From Xanthostigma xanthostigma (taxonomy: Eukaryota; Arthropoda; Insecta; Raphidioptera; Raphidiidae), in NCBI GenBank assembly GCA_963575645.1, contig OY754468.1, positions 9,734,001 through 9,798,000 on the forward strand: a stretch of 64,000 bases of DNA, in the 5' to 3' direction. Shown here in pieces: positions 32,133 through 42,819 of this stretch (positions are counted from its first letter, which is position 1; every line of letters begins with the position of its first letter). Under the pieces are notes generated by a model. The model did no database searches, was not told the DNA's origin, and worked only from the letters and a program-made list of their open reading frames with translations. The position numbers and the translations under genes are program-made.

Positions 32133-32600
32133 CTTACCACAGTCTCAAGTTTTCGAATAAAAGCGTGTCACATTTTAATAACAAGAGAGAAAAAAAAATA
32201 CGGTGTAACACGCTTTTATTTGAAAACTTGAGACTGTGGTAAGGACGTATAAAACGACTTATTTCTAATCGGAATACAATTATTTTTAACTTTTTAGTTC
32301 ATTTTTATTAACAACTAATAAAAGCTTGTGTTTAAATGTTTTGTTCGTTCATTTATTTTTAAATTTTTAGTGTGCTTTATTAAAAGTGCGATTTGCATCC
32401 GGACGAAAACCGGACCGGTCAGTTAGTTATTATTATATTGTATTGTTATCGGAACTACATACATATAGACAGACAGACATCGGGACAGGTGAAACTAAAT
32501 AAAAGCTTGTAAAATAATTTTATTCCGATTAGAAATAAGTCGTTTTATATACGTACTTATCACAGTCTCAAGATATCAAATAAAAGTGTGGTTCTTGTTC
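32133..32600. mobile_element. Foldback MITE F2, right part, plus tail and partial second copy
   Basis: 32,138-32,232 is an inner hairpin (accacagtctcaagtttt / aaaacttgagactgtggt). 32,233-32,336 is the outer arm. A tail follows with 'gcgatttgcatccggacg', 'ggaccggtcagttagtta' and 'gacagacagacatcggg', then another F2 arm at 32,507-32,600. The same order occurs at 49,605-50,095. Confidence 0.6.
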
Positions 32601-32619
32601 AGAGCAGGCAGAGGACCTA

Positions 32620-32735
32620 GCATTTGAAAATCCATCTTGTGAGTTAGCAGCCAAGCCCGCAGTAACGTCATTTCCAGCGTTGTACCCAGCCTGCTGGCCA
32701 GCAAAAATCCAAGCAGTGTTTATGCAAAAAGAATT
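32620..32735. repeat. Fragment of the Harbinger-like MITE
   Basis: 'agcccgcagtaacgtcattt' and 'ccagc.ttgtacccagcctgc' match the interior of 50,540-50,947 and 55,051-55,496. Both ends are missing. Confidence 0.5.
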
Positions 32736-33133
32736 TTTCATTACTGATTAGTATTTTCTGAGATAAGCGCGTTCAAACAAACTCGAGAATACGAGAACGA
32801 GCCTTTTTTACCAGACCACGGAGAAGCCAAAAGGAAGGGTTATGAGTATAGCAGTCCATGTATGTATGTTATTTACGGATATTACACCGTAGCGCCTAAA
32901 CTATTCATCCGATTTTGATAAATAAGGTGTCAATCCATTCGTTATTATAGCCCGGATAACATAGGCTACATTTATTTTTTAATTTTGGTCTCGGAGGGGA
33001 GCAAATTGAAAACAAATAAAAAATAAGTTCAAAAAAAAATAATTTAAATAAACTAAAACCTGACCACTGAAAAGTATGAAACAAGAAAATATTTTCATCT
33101 GAAGATAGTCATGGTCGTATGCCATCTCATATA

Positions 33134-33711
33134 CAGTATGTAAACACGTAAGGTGCACATAGGTTTATTAGCATTGGGAAAAAATACTTGGATCAGAGTT
33201 AGCCATGACTGCATTAATTGTTATTTCTATTGAATTATCGTGGTAATCTTGAGGATTTCTATTTTATTTTGATCTATTTTTATTTTACTTGGCTTTTTTA
33301 ATAATAAAAAGCTCCTTTAAATCATTATTTTAATTTTTTTGTACAAAAATAAAACAAAAAAAACAACTCCATCTGTTTGGAAACATTTCATTCAAAAATT
33401 GTCTGCCTGGTATGACGTATGCGCGTTGGTAAATCAGTGACCCAATGTCTTTAGGTTCAACACGAATAGGCGGAGATATTTGATCTCGCACCATATTTAA
33501 GTATTTTTGGGAAATTGATGTCCCATTAATAAAAAAAGTCCGATTATGTTGTAATCATTTGAATATTTTCTTCGGTAGTATTATTACACATTCATTTTGC
33601 AAAAGAATATTATCTGTCAAATTGAAAAACAATATTTCAAGGCTCACTCTGATCCAGTCATTTTTTCCCAATGTTAATTTCCCTATGTGCTATTTACGTG
33701 TTTACATACTG
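33134..33711 (-). mobile_element. Mariner-like (IS630/Tc1) deletion derivative
   Basis: 578 bp between TA dinucleotides. Terminal inverted repeats of ~65 bp begin CAGTATGTAAACACGTAA and retain 'cattgggaaaaaat' and 'ggatcagagt'. It contains a decayed transposase fragment on the minus strand. Inserted into repeat R2. Confidence 0.75.
33362..33533 (-). pseudogene. Mariner-like transposase fragment
   Basis: Minus-strand frame reads 'FINGTSISQKYLNMVRDQIS', then a decayed stretch, then 'FLNEMFPNRWSC'. These match the region around the second catalytic aspartate of Tc1/mariner transposases (..GTVTSQRYL..., ...FLNETFPNRWIGR). The intervening QDGAP-type block with the aspartate is not recognisable and both ends are missing, so it is inactive. 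Confidence 0.6.
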
Positions 33712-33895
33712 TATATGAGGCCCCTCTAGATGTATAGCGTGATGCACTTTACCCTAGAGCTTATGATTGCTTACTACTGTTAAAATGTAATGATTTGTTA
33801 GGTTAGGTGGCATGTGACCGCGGCTATCTTCAGATGAGAATATTTTCTTGTTTCATACTTTTCAGTAGTCAGGTTTTAGTTTTTAAACTTATTTT

Positions 33896-34360
33896 TTATT
33901 CTCAATCGTTCTTTGCGTAGAACAATTGATTGTAACAGACACAGACGTTTGTTGAAGTCTAGCGTTAAATTTGCGTATAGACAGTTAAATGGACCGAGAA
34001 CTAAGTAGCCTTTGTGCTTTGCATTGTAGGAAGGTTCTTACGCGAAGCAACCACAAACACGACTGGTGCTCCACAGTACCCTGTATTATGAGTGCGTATT
34101 ATATGAACTTAGCACCTGGTTTCCCACTTTTCATTAATAATTCACATTGACAAATCTGCGTTTTCCATTTTCCATTTAACGATCCCGGACACACACACAC
34201 ACACTATACAACGCTTTATATTTAATGGCATCAGCACACAGTTAGCACAACTCTCTCTCTCTTTCTCTGCCACTCGTTTGATGAATATTTCATTCATTTC
34301 ATTCCTCGCGCGATAACCACTTTTACAGGCGTTCGCAAGAAAACTCGACCATTCCGTGTA
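33896..34360. other. Intergenic with (AC)n and (CT)n runs
   Basis: (AC)n near 34,190-34,204 and (CT)n near 34,250-34,262. No gene. Confidence 0.45.
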
Positions 34361-34398
34361 TCTCTAATGCCCATATTCACCGAACACTTTTAAAGAAA

Positions 34399-34480
34399 TA
34401 TGTGGAATGACCTGCCTGTCCATGTTAAAAGTCTCAATAAAGCCAATTCTTCAAGTTTTATTTATAAAAAAACTTTTTAA
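34399..34480 (+). pseudogene. Possible non-LTR retrotransposon ORF tail
   Basis: Frame from 34,399 gives 'MWNDLPVHVKSLNKANSSSF' then 'IYKKTF' and a stop. The WNDLP...F-Y/K pattern is like reverse-transcriptase C-termini. It is cut by the foldback at 34,466-34,931. A poly(ATT) end at 35,520-35,545 may be the 3' end of the same element. Confidence 0.4.
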
Positions 34481-34931
34481 CAAAAAAATTAAACCGCCGA
34501 AAAACTGAAAAGCAAAAAATAATAAATCTTTTTATTTAACTAAGTTCTATCTAAGTAGTCTAGTATATCTAAGTAATTTTGAGTCGGCGTCAACAATCCT
34601 TCGTCGGAAATCTCTGAGCGTTCACGAAGTTAATGTCAGCGACAGAGCAACCCGAACGGGCACACTGAGGGCACACGTCTTTGCGAGTGGTCGTGTGGAG
34701 AGCGCATGTTTGGAATGTTAATGTTTATCGCTGGAGATTTCACGTATCATTGTTAATTTGATTTGGTTATTTCTTTTAGTGACCTTTGTTCATTGATGGT
34801 TTGACGCCGACTCAAAATTACTTAGATATACTAGACTACTTAGATAGAACTTAGTTAAATAAAAAGATTTATTATTTTCTGCTTTTCAGTTTTTCGGCGG
34901 TTTAATTTTTTTGTTAGAAAGTTTTTATTTT
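34466..34931. mobile_element. Foldback element with ~125-bp inverted repeats
   Basis: Arms 34,466-34,593 and 34,801-34,931 are nearly perfect reverse complements (aacaaaaaaattaaaccgcc, ctaagtagtctagtatatc, gagtcggcgtcaa), with a ~205-bp non-palindromic centre lacking an ORF. Confidence 0.75.
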
Positions 34932-34984
34932 ATAATTTTTTGTGGCTATATAATTTATAATATTGTAATACACAACTCAGTATG

Positions 34985-35395
34985 AAAATCTGTGAGTGAA
35001 CAATAAATCACCCCTATTTTCCCACCCTTAGGGTAGGAGTTTTTTTTCCAAATTTATATGAGACGAACCTCGAGGTATACCCTATCCAATAAAAAAATAA
35101 TTATCAAAATTGGACCACTCTGTAAAAAGTTATGTGTGGTCATACATTACAATCAGTGAGTGAACAATCAATCATCCCCTGTTTTCCTACCCTTAGGATT
35201 GGAATTTTTTTACCAAATTTATATGGGACCAACTTCGGTGTATACCCTTTCAAACAAAAAAATAATTATCAAAATCGGACTACTCTGTAAAAAGTTATGC
35301 GTAGTCACATAAATAAAAAAAAAAAACAAAAAAAAAATATACGCGTCGAATTGAGAACCTCCTCCGTTTTTGTTTTTCGTCGGTTAATAAACTAC
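34985..35395. repeat. Tandem ~165-bp duplication with lepidopteran-style tail
   Basis: 'gtgagtgaacaat.aatca.cccc...ccacccttaggg' to 'ctctgtaaaaagttatg' occurs twice in direct order. It is followed by 'atatacgcgtcgaattgaga' and 'acctcctccg...cgtcggttaa', a repeat end I associate with Lepidoptera. Confidence 0.5.
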
Positions 35396-35454
35396 TGACA
35401 GAGCAGCTGGAGTAGAAATTTCTCTGTTAAATATTTTTATGTAAATTTTAGTAT

Positions 35455-35545
35455 TGGGCTAGGTGGAAGATCAACGTAAGTTGAACCGTGACTTTTGTAC
35501 AGATATTTTGTACAATAAACAATTATTATTATTATTATTATTAAT
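35455..35545 (+). repeat. Non-LTR 3' end with (ATT)n tail
   Basis: 'ttttgtacagatattttgta' precedes 'caataaacaattattattatt'. Reads as a 3' UTR with a simple-repeat tail. Confidence 0.45.
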
Positions 35546-36280
35546 CTTGGAACAAATTTATTCGTTAGAATAAAATTTAGTTCCAATTCACCAAGCAAGA
35601 TAGCAGGTAAAACAGTTAGTTAAAGAATAAATATACACTGCACTGTGCACTCGTTACTCTTTTTGTTGAATATTTTGACGTTCACCTAAAAATCCGACCG
35701 ATGACGTTAGTGTAAACGTCAAAAAAAGAAGAATCTTGAAACAAATTTATAAATAAAATTTACTTTCAATTCACCAAGCAAAATATCAGGTAAAATAGTT
35801 GAAGAATATAAATAAAATATAAACTATACTCCTTGGTATTTTTGTTGAATATTTTGACGTTCGCCCAAAAATCCGACCGATGGCGTTTGTGTAAACGTCA
35901 AAAAAAGTTCCTGAAAATAATGTTTTATCCTAACCTAATTGCACACAAAACTTCCACTAACTTTAATATTTTACAACTATACACTTCACACAAGGTTAAT
36001 AAACAACACAGAAATAAATTCACAAGAGCAACTGTAGATCTAATATTCCACGTTTATAGGTTAGGTATTATGATCTATGTGGCGACCATTATTATTTTAT
36101 CAGGCGAATGAATATTTATACCCTGGAAATAAGACGGAATAGATTTATACCTGCAGTAAACATAATTACGGTTTGGTGAATTGAATTATCGCTAATTATT
36201 CGGAGGAATAGTTATTTGAAGAACAAATGAACCGAATAAATAACTACTTACGTCCGGTGAATATGTCCATAAGTCGTGGA
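35546..36280. repeat. MITE family M1, copy 2, internally duplicated
   Basis: Ends 'tacgtccggtgaatatgtcc'. The block 'ttcaccaagca...gttgaatattttgacgtt' with 'aaaatccgaccgatg' is repeated (near 35,590-35,720 and 35,770-35,890), so this copy has an internal tandem duplication relative to 1,095-1,638. Confidence 0.6.
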
Positions 36281-36699
36281 AAAACTTGTCCTGCGGGATG
36301 TTGATATATTAAAAATGTTAACAAAATTTTTCAAAAACTCATTAATTTTATACTTTGTAAGACCCTGGGGCATTGTAAAATTAATGAGCTTTTGAAAATC
36401 TTTTTTTTTGAGATATTTAAAGGCATCTAATGGATTTATTTCCAATATTTCAATGATTGCATCAAATTGTGATATTGTTTGTGAAAAATGGCACAGGAGA
36501 CAGCGGTGTAAAGCATAAATGGCGCAAGTCCAAAAATATGTATAATAAACGGCATCATTAAAACATTTTTTCTTTTAGTTCTTGACTTTATGTTCATAGA
36601 GGGCGCCATATTTAATTTAATGTGACGTCACATAGCTTCTAACTAGCGGACAATCAGAACGCTTTCAACGATACCTCATTTGTCAAATTATGATAAGTA
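36281..36699. other. Intergenic, no gene seen
   Basis: A weak inverted repeat near 36,325-36,400 (ttttcaaaaactcattaatt / aattaatgagcttttgaaaa). Nothing coding. Confidence 0.4.
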
Positions 36700-36782
36700 G
36701 CTTAGAACAGATGAACATACATACATACATACCGGTCAAACACATAACCCTTCCTTTGTTTCGCCGTAGTCGGGTAAAAAAT
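36700..36782. repeat. Terminal fragment of R2-type repeat
   Basis: 'catacatacataccggtcaa' and 'acataacccttcctttgttt' then 'cgccgtagtcgggtaaaa', a repeat end I associate with Lepidoptera. Confidence 0.5.
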
Positions 36783-37292
36783 AAAGAGAAATGTGTCTCG
36801 TTTTATTAGACCTTGACAACAAGTAAAGGTCTGGCTGTCCAAATGGAACTATTTTTTGTTAGGTAGTTGTTCAAATGGATTGTTCTATTTACAATTGTAA
36901 ATAATGTAAATATATTATTAGCCAACGCTATATGCTACATAGAATTCATTTTGTAAAGCGCTGTGGTCGACAAATCGATATGAAATTTTCGATAAAATAT
37001 TCAATCAATTCTTTTGTTAACTACATAATGAAAATAATTAAAAATTCTTCAACATGTTGTTTAATACCTACTCTAGAGCATTTTAGCGTAAAGTGTTTGA
37101 TTATTTTAAAAATTAGCTATCTGTCTATATTATCCGTTTCGCGGTTACCTTTGTTCCCCATTTTGGAGTTAGGCGAAGCATTACGAGACGGCAATGTGTT
37201 GTAAGCACATGCAGTCAGTGGCGTATACGGGATAAACTATGTCATTGAAATAATTTTGCATTATAGATAAACTGTTTTATTTCCCAAAAAAA
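36783..37292. other. Intergenic, no gene seen
   Basis: A 90-codon ORF at 36,932-37,204 shows no domain. Confidence 0.4.
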
Positions 37293-37780
37293 CATTTTAC
37301 CACTCCAACATCATAATAATAGCGAATGGTACTGATTTAGGTCAAAATTCACTTTTAAAAATTTTACAATATTTTTTCGTTTTGGGGTCCCCCGATTCCA
37401 GAAAATATATCTTTGGAAAAACTCTGGACGTCCGTTTTCATAACAACTTATTATTCTGTTTATTTTTTCAAGAAAGTTTCGTTAAACATGTTTTTTCTAA
37501 TCTTTATAGTTTCGGAAATATTTTGAAAAAAAATCAGCTGTTCTTTTGTTTTGTAGATTTGTCAGAAATAAACTAGTTAAGCGTGCTTTGATTAATTTTT
37601 ACATGACGTTGAACATATTATGTAGGTAATCATGGCAACGAATAGCAAATATCATATTGAATACTATAGCCGTCACCTCACGCGATATCTGAAATTTTAC
37701 TTCTTTATTATACTATATCAAATGCCTACTGCATTTTGAAGTTGGAATGGCCCTGTCGCCTAATTGGCTGGAATTTTTGT
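37293..37780 (+). repeat. Dispersed repeat family D, copy 3
   Basis: 'cattttaccactcc', 'gaatggtactgatttaggtc' and 'ttttggggtcccccgattcc' match the earlier copies. The 3' half ('attatgtaggtaatcatgg', 'cctgtcgcctaattggctgg') matches 58,125-58,600. Confidence 0.55.
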
Positions 37781-38024
37781 TTGTAGCGCAATTTGCTTGT
37801 TTATAATTTTTGATGAGGTTATTCAGTGTAAAGTCAAAATTCGGGTTCGAAAAAAACTCAAACAAAACTCCCAACTCTATAGCTAATTGTTATTTCCAGT
37901 GTGCAGCTATAAGATCGATATTTCTTAATTACGTTTCATTGCACACTGAAAACTGTTTGAAAATTTTAAGAGAAAGGTTTATATTTAATAATTATTCTCC
38001 CGTTTTGCTGTTCTACAGGGTTAT

Positions 38025-38335
38025 TTAGAAAACACTAGGACATATGCTGGATTGCAGAAAGGATTATCAATCAATAACTTTTATCAAAACTCAAAAACAA
38101 GAGAGAAACAACCTTTCAACTTCGAACAAATTCTGTGAATACTTGATAATGACATAACATATTTCCATAGTGACATAACATGACGCCAGGATCGACCTCA
38201 AAATTTAATAAAACTTCAAAAAATCGTTCCTCTTCCATTTTTGAATTTTGATGAAAAACTTACTTGAAATATTTGTTCGTCTATTTGATTTCTAATTGAA
38301 AAATCACTCTGTATAGAGTGCTCGAAGCCTACTAG
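38025..38335. repeat. Copy of the foldback family of 3,547-4,040, one-sided
   Basis: 'atcaaaactcaaaaacaaga', 'gaatacttgataatgacata' and 'aaatatttgttcgtctattt' match 3,600-4,000 in inverse order. Starts 'ctacagggttattta' and ends 'aaatcactctgtata'. Confidence 0.55.
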
Positions 38336-38721
38336 GACCGCTCGTGGGTAATAGAGAATTATTGAATCACTTTATATGGAAATCGCGACATGTTTCTATG
38401 GTGATAAGTCAAAAACTTTAGTTGGCCATGGTGTGTCAAAAAAAAAAAAATGTAATAAGAAAAACTGATGTTAATTTGTTTACACTGACAGCGAAACGTC
38501 AAAATAGGGCGCCAATGGTCTTTATTTTACTTAAATCGCCATCAATAAGCATTTCCAGATCGCTTAGTTTTTCTATGTTTCATTTGTAATTTAAAAAAAC
38601 TTCATAAAATTATAACTATTTTCACTTTTAATAAACATTGTCCACTGACACAAAAAATTTGAGTTTGAAGTTTCCCCTAGTGCTCACCACAAACGCTCGC
38701 ATCGAAAAATTTGTAACTGCG
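38336..38721. other. Intergenic, no gene seen
   Basis: No ORF or repeat recognised. Confidence 0.4.
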
Positions 38722-38788
38722 CCTCCTTGCACATAGCCCATAGATTAGTATAGAATCTATACTAATCTATGGGCTATGTGCAAGGAGG
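38722..38788. repeat. Perfect palindrome 1 (33-bp arms, 1-nt centre)
   Basis: cctccttgcacatagcccat... is the exact reverse complement of ...atgggctatgtgcaaggagg around a single A. Overlaps the next palindrome by two G residues. Confidence 0.85.
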
Positions 38789-38859
38789 GTTTTTAAGTGA
38801 ATTTTATCTATAATAATCTATACTATAGATTATTATAGATAAAATTCACTTAAAAACCC
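38787..38859. repeat. Perfect palindrome 2 (36-bp arms, 1-nt centre)
   Basis: gggtttttaagtgaatttta... is the exact reverse complement of ...taaaattcacttaaaaaccc around a single C. The centres of both palindromes share the nine bases aatctatac. Confidence 0.85.
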
Positions 38860-39704
38860 GAAACCATTTCTATCCCTACGCTTATGAAAATGGTATATCT
38901 GCAACAGACATGAGACGCGATTTTATTTATTATTCACGTAAATTAAAAATTATGTAATTGTGTTATTTCTTTGTCATAAATTCAGGCTACAAAGTATTTG
39001 AAACGTGGTTGCGTAATAAACACAAAAGCAATTCCAATTTTATTGTCCAGAACGCGAGAAAATAAGAATTCAAATAGCGGGAAAAATTACGCCGAACGCA
39101 TTCATTGATGTTTTTTTGGTAATATCCATAGCTAATGCAACGTTAATTTCTTAATTTGTTTTTTTAAACGACAAATAAGAAAAAAACACTCTCGCATTTA
39201 TTGAATCACTCGTTTTGTTACCGAAACTCCGAGCTTAAAACAGTTTCCAAACTGAGCAACGTTGTCTTTTAACTTTATTAGTATTTCAAAATAAACGCAC
39301 AAAAATATAAAACAAGGCCATGCGATGAAAACTGCGATCTATAGAGCTCGGACGTACGTACTAACCTACAACTGCTGTTCCGTTTTGTAGAACAGAATCC
39401 CCTCTTTTTATAAAGCTACAAATTGAATCGATTTCGTCCGAAATTAACCTATAGGTATGAACGAAACTCAGCTCTGACGCACAAAGCACAAAGCTATAGT
39501 GTAGCGGTATGTGTAATTAGAGGAAAACGTACAATTGACATGTATTTAAACAAAACTTTGGAAACTTTATTAAACAATGGAATTGAGAGAGAGAGAGAGA
39601 GATGAGAGAGATTGTTAATTATAGACGCTCAACAGTTGAGGTCATCAGCGTCTATAAACAATGGAATTCACAAATAAACAACTTCACAAATGTTGCACAG
39701 CTCT
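38860..39704. other. Intergenic with a (GA)n run
   Basis: (GA)n at about 39,585-39,602. The small ORFs here have no domains. Confidence 0.4.
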
Positions 39705-40200
39705 GTTATGCCGGCACGTCACATGGCTATTTGTATTTGTGTATTTGGCATAGTTGGCAAACAATTACCAAGTGTGGACAGTCTATTTGACAAATAAGGC
39801 CAATACCAAATACGCGTTACCGTGCGCTTGACGGTTTTTCGAGGCACATCAGAGGAGTCAAATAGGCAAATACGCAAATAAACCGTCCACACAATGGCCA
39901 TATTCAGAAGCGCACTCGCCGTGAACCTGTACGGACGTGCAGTATTTTTGTGTCTGTGCTGTGAGCGAGAACTGGAACAATTACTATTGAAAATGAATTG
40001 GGACAATGAAACAGTGCTAAAATTCCTGGAATTTTGAACCTGCGTTCTGCTGCCAAATGTTTGTGTGTTTGCTATTTGACTGCCATGTGATGGTCGTATT
40101 TGCCTCTATTTGCATGTTTGTCTTGAACGTCATATATTTTGCCAAATACAACAAACACCCAATAGCGAACACAAATAGCCATGTGAAGTGCCACCTTTAT
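39705..40200. mobile_element. TIR element N1, copy 1
   Basis: Ends 'ggcacgtcacatggctattt' and inverse 'aaatagccatgtgaagtgcc'. The body is the inverse of 51,262-51,800. AT-rich iterations of 'caaatag' and 'tatttg' occur throughout. No transposase and no clear duplication; superfamily unassigned. Confidence 0.65.
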
Positions 40201-40978
40201 ATTTTCTTCTTTCATATTTTAGGATAGTGATTACTTAAGCTTATTTGTGGATTTTTGTTTGTATTTCTGAATTACCCTGTATTAGGTAACTTTATCCGTG
40301 TTTCGTTTTCATTTTACTAAAGTTATTATCACAAATCACCCGAGAAAACAAAACAAAACTTTGGAAACTTTTAATTAATTAACGATAACTCTTTTTATAT
40401 ATACATAAATACGTAGCAGCTATTAGGGATGTTCCAAAATACTTGACGAAAAATTTGTTCCAAGATTAGTAACTTCCATCTTTAACAGTGTTCGGTGAAT
40501 ATGGACCTAAGATGATTTATTTTAGAAGGCTATAAATTATGTTTCTTGTGTGTTATTTTAGACAAAAACTGGGGTTGCAAATTAGGTAACGGTCTGCAGT
40601 ACAGAACTGATGTACTCTGAGTTATGGAGGAATAAGGTTTAATGCTTTCTGATCATAGGTCGCTGTAAATCAAATATGTCTGATCCGCGTTCTACATGAA
40701 CTAGACTAAGAAACATCAGTTGTCGAACGTCTATAATTCCGTCTTAAATAGGACGGAATTGTAGATTATAGACTAATATATAAACTAATAGTTCAAGAGC
40801 TACTGAACTTTTTGGAAACTGAATGAATGCAAACAACGAAAATAACATTTTGCGTCACCAAGTCCAGTCCTTTTTAAGGGTAATTAACCTCTAAATATGA
40901 ACTAGTAGGGTTGAAAATGTCAACTCATTTTGGCAAGGCTGAGCTTTTCACAGTATTTCAAATAGGTACACCTTTTCT
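40201..40978. other. Intergenic, no gene seen
   Basis: An M1 end-like fragment 'cagtgttcggtgaatatgga' near 40,486 and a small hairpin near 40,735-40,785. Confidence 0.4.
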
Positions 40979-41121
40979 AAACTGTATTTAAAAAGGCAGA
41001 TCAAAATTTCGATCGGAACACCCCGGCAGACTGCATTGAAGGGGTGAGATAACGGATGTTCAAAGCAGTCTGTCGACGTGTTCCATCCGGAATTTTGCTC
41101 TGCTTTTTTAAATACAGTTAA
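40979..41121. mobile_element. 143-bp foldback MITE
   Basis: 'aactgtatttaaaaaggcag' opposes 'ctgcttttttaaatacagtt', continuing inward imperfectly (caaaatt, ggaacac, cagactgc). Confidence 0.65.
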
Positions 41122-41576
41122 CTTTTGTGCTTTTTTTTAGAAATTGAAAATGAGTCAAAAACTAGGTAATGTTGCAAGGTAAATAATACTTAGTCATATT
41201 CGGATTCAGCGCACTCAAAAAGATATTTCTAGAGCTTAGGATTTTTTAAGATTGTGAATTCAATGGATATCCCTATATCTAAAATCTCGCTAAATATATC
41301 TGTAGCTAAAAATCTATTGGTTTTTGCACTATGCGCCCATGGACACTTCTTCTTAGTGACCTTCAAACTATAAAATAAAACCATTTTCGATCAATTTAAC
41401 TGAGAACCAAATCCCATAAGGTTTATGCAGGATCTTTTGATTTAATCGAAAGGTCGTAATAATAATTATAGGTGTAGCTTCGCTTTAATGTGTGCGGGTC
41501 TTTAATAGTCACGAACCTGGCATTAAAAAATATGTCTACAGAATAAATGATGAGCGACGTGTAATGGCGCCTAATA
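41122..41576. other. Intergenic, no gene seen
   Basis: Nothing recognised. Confidence 0.4.
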
Positions 41577-41940
41577 CAGTGTAACCTCTTTATAACGAAT
41601 CTCAAGGGACCGATCATTTTTTTTCGTGGAAGAAAGAAAAATAATCAAATTAATTTATTCCAAACACATAGATTCTGTTAACTTGTCCTGACGTTTTTTG
41701 CTATGCCACTATTTGTTTTGTATTTTATTAAGTATCTTATGCATGGCTTGAAATGTGGTGGAATCATCTTCATTAAACAATAAGAACTTTTTAATAAGTT
41801 TGGCGGCATCAAGTGCTTGTTGAATAGTTGGTGATGGTTCAGAATCATCCTCTTTACGTCTGTAAATATTTGCTGACGCCTAAATATGAACATATTTTTT
41901 CTTAATAGAGAATGGCTGTTGCGCTATAAAGAGGGTATTA
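41577..41940 (-). mobile_element. Tigger/pogo-type element remnant
   Basis: Starts after TA with CAGTGTAACCTCTTTATAAC, a classic Tigger terminus, and ends with the degraded inverse 'gctataaagaggg'. Contains the transposase C-terminus on the minus strand. Confidence 0.65.
41660..41882 (-). pseudogene. Tigger-like transposase C-terminus
   Basis: The minus-strand frame reads '..EDDSEPSPTIQQALDAAKL', 'IKKFLLFNEDDSTTFQ', 'HKILNKIQ', an in-frame stop, then 'KKRQDKLTESM'. This resembles the C-terminal segment after the DDE core of Tigger/jerky transposases (..ALDAAKLLEKFLLFHED..). Catalytic domain absent, so non-functional. Confidence 0.65.
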
Positions 41941-41989
41941 ATGTATGGGTTTTAAGGTAAACCAACCAAATTGTAAACATTTCTACATT

Positions 41990-42478
41990 ACTAGCGGTCC
42001 CGTCCGGTTTCGCCCGCGTGTAAAAGAACGAATAGGGAAGGGAGAAGCATGAGTACACACATTCATCTTAGTTTACCGAGATGAATGTTGTGTCCAAATT
42101 TCATGATGATCGGAGTTACCGTTCAAAAGTTTTTGTCGATAAAAAGCAGTATTTATACTTTTTTTAACTAATAATTTTTTTTTAATTAATTAAATAAAAT
42201 TAAAATAAATTTAAATGTAAGCCTTAGAAGAAAGCAACGTAGAAAATAAAAAAAAAATAAAAAATATATTCGCCCAACGTGGGCTCGATTCCACGACCCT
42301 GATATTGACAGTCGCATGCTCTACCGATTGAGCCAGCCTGGTGTGTACTGACAACGCTAATATGAGTATATTTAGTTAGTGCATTTCACATAAATAGAAG
42401 CTTATTTTTAAGATACATTTTGCAACATTTTTCATTAATGCTCCGCTCCTAATGGTCGTAGCGTGATATTATATAGCA
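41990..42478 (-). mobile_element. tRNA-Lys-derived composite retroposon, copy C, truncated
   Basis: 'actagcggtcccgtccgg' through the tRNA-like module (42,270-42,341, minus strand) to 'gcgtgatattatatagc', lacking the distal ~100 bp present in copies A and B. Confidence 0.65.
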
Positions 42479-42819
42479 CAACCACAAAAATAAACATTTA
42501 AAGTAACAGTGGTGAACTTTTTTGTGAAAAGTAAAGGAAATCAACATGTAACAAGAGAATCGAATAAAATGAATAAAGGAAGCACTTAAAGAAATCACGC
42601 AGCTTTAAGTTTTGCATTCGGTGTACACTTGTTTATCGATATAACACGCAAACATATTACAAAAGTTTTTTCCAAGTCGTATCGACGTAAAACACACTTT
42701 TCTCACACCCGGAGGTCGGAGCGTAACGTAGTATAGCGTTTACGGTAACATTACTATATAACTTACACGTAAAACAAACCTTAGACTATAAAGAGATTAG
42801 ACAGCCAAGGCGTTTTTAT
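42479..42819. other. Intergenic, no gene seen
   Basis: Nothing recognised. Confidence 0.4.

Larger units (their letters stand above)
32814..33895. repeat. Repeat R2 with embedded foldback, copy 2
   Basis: Colinear with 18,541-19,050 but split at the loop of the foldback (ctcatata / tatatgagg) by a 578-bp mariner-like element. Confidence 0.65.

Noticed and set aside
39423..39790. Overlapping 60- and 62-codon ORFs near a (GA)n run
   Set aside because: Low-complexity translation and no domain.
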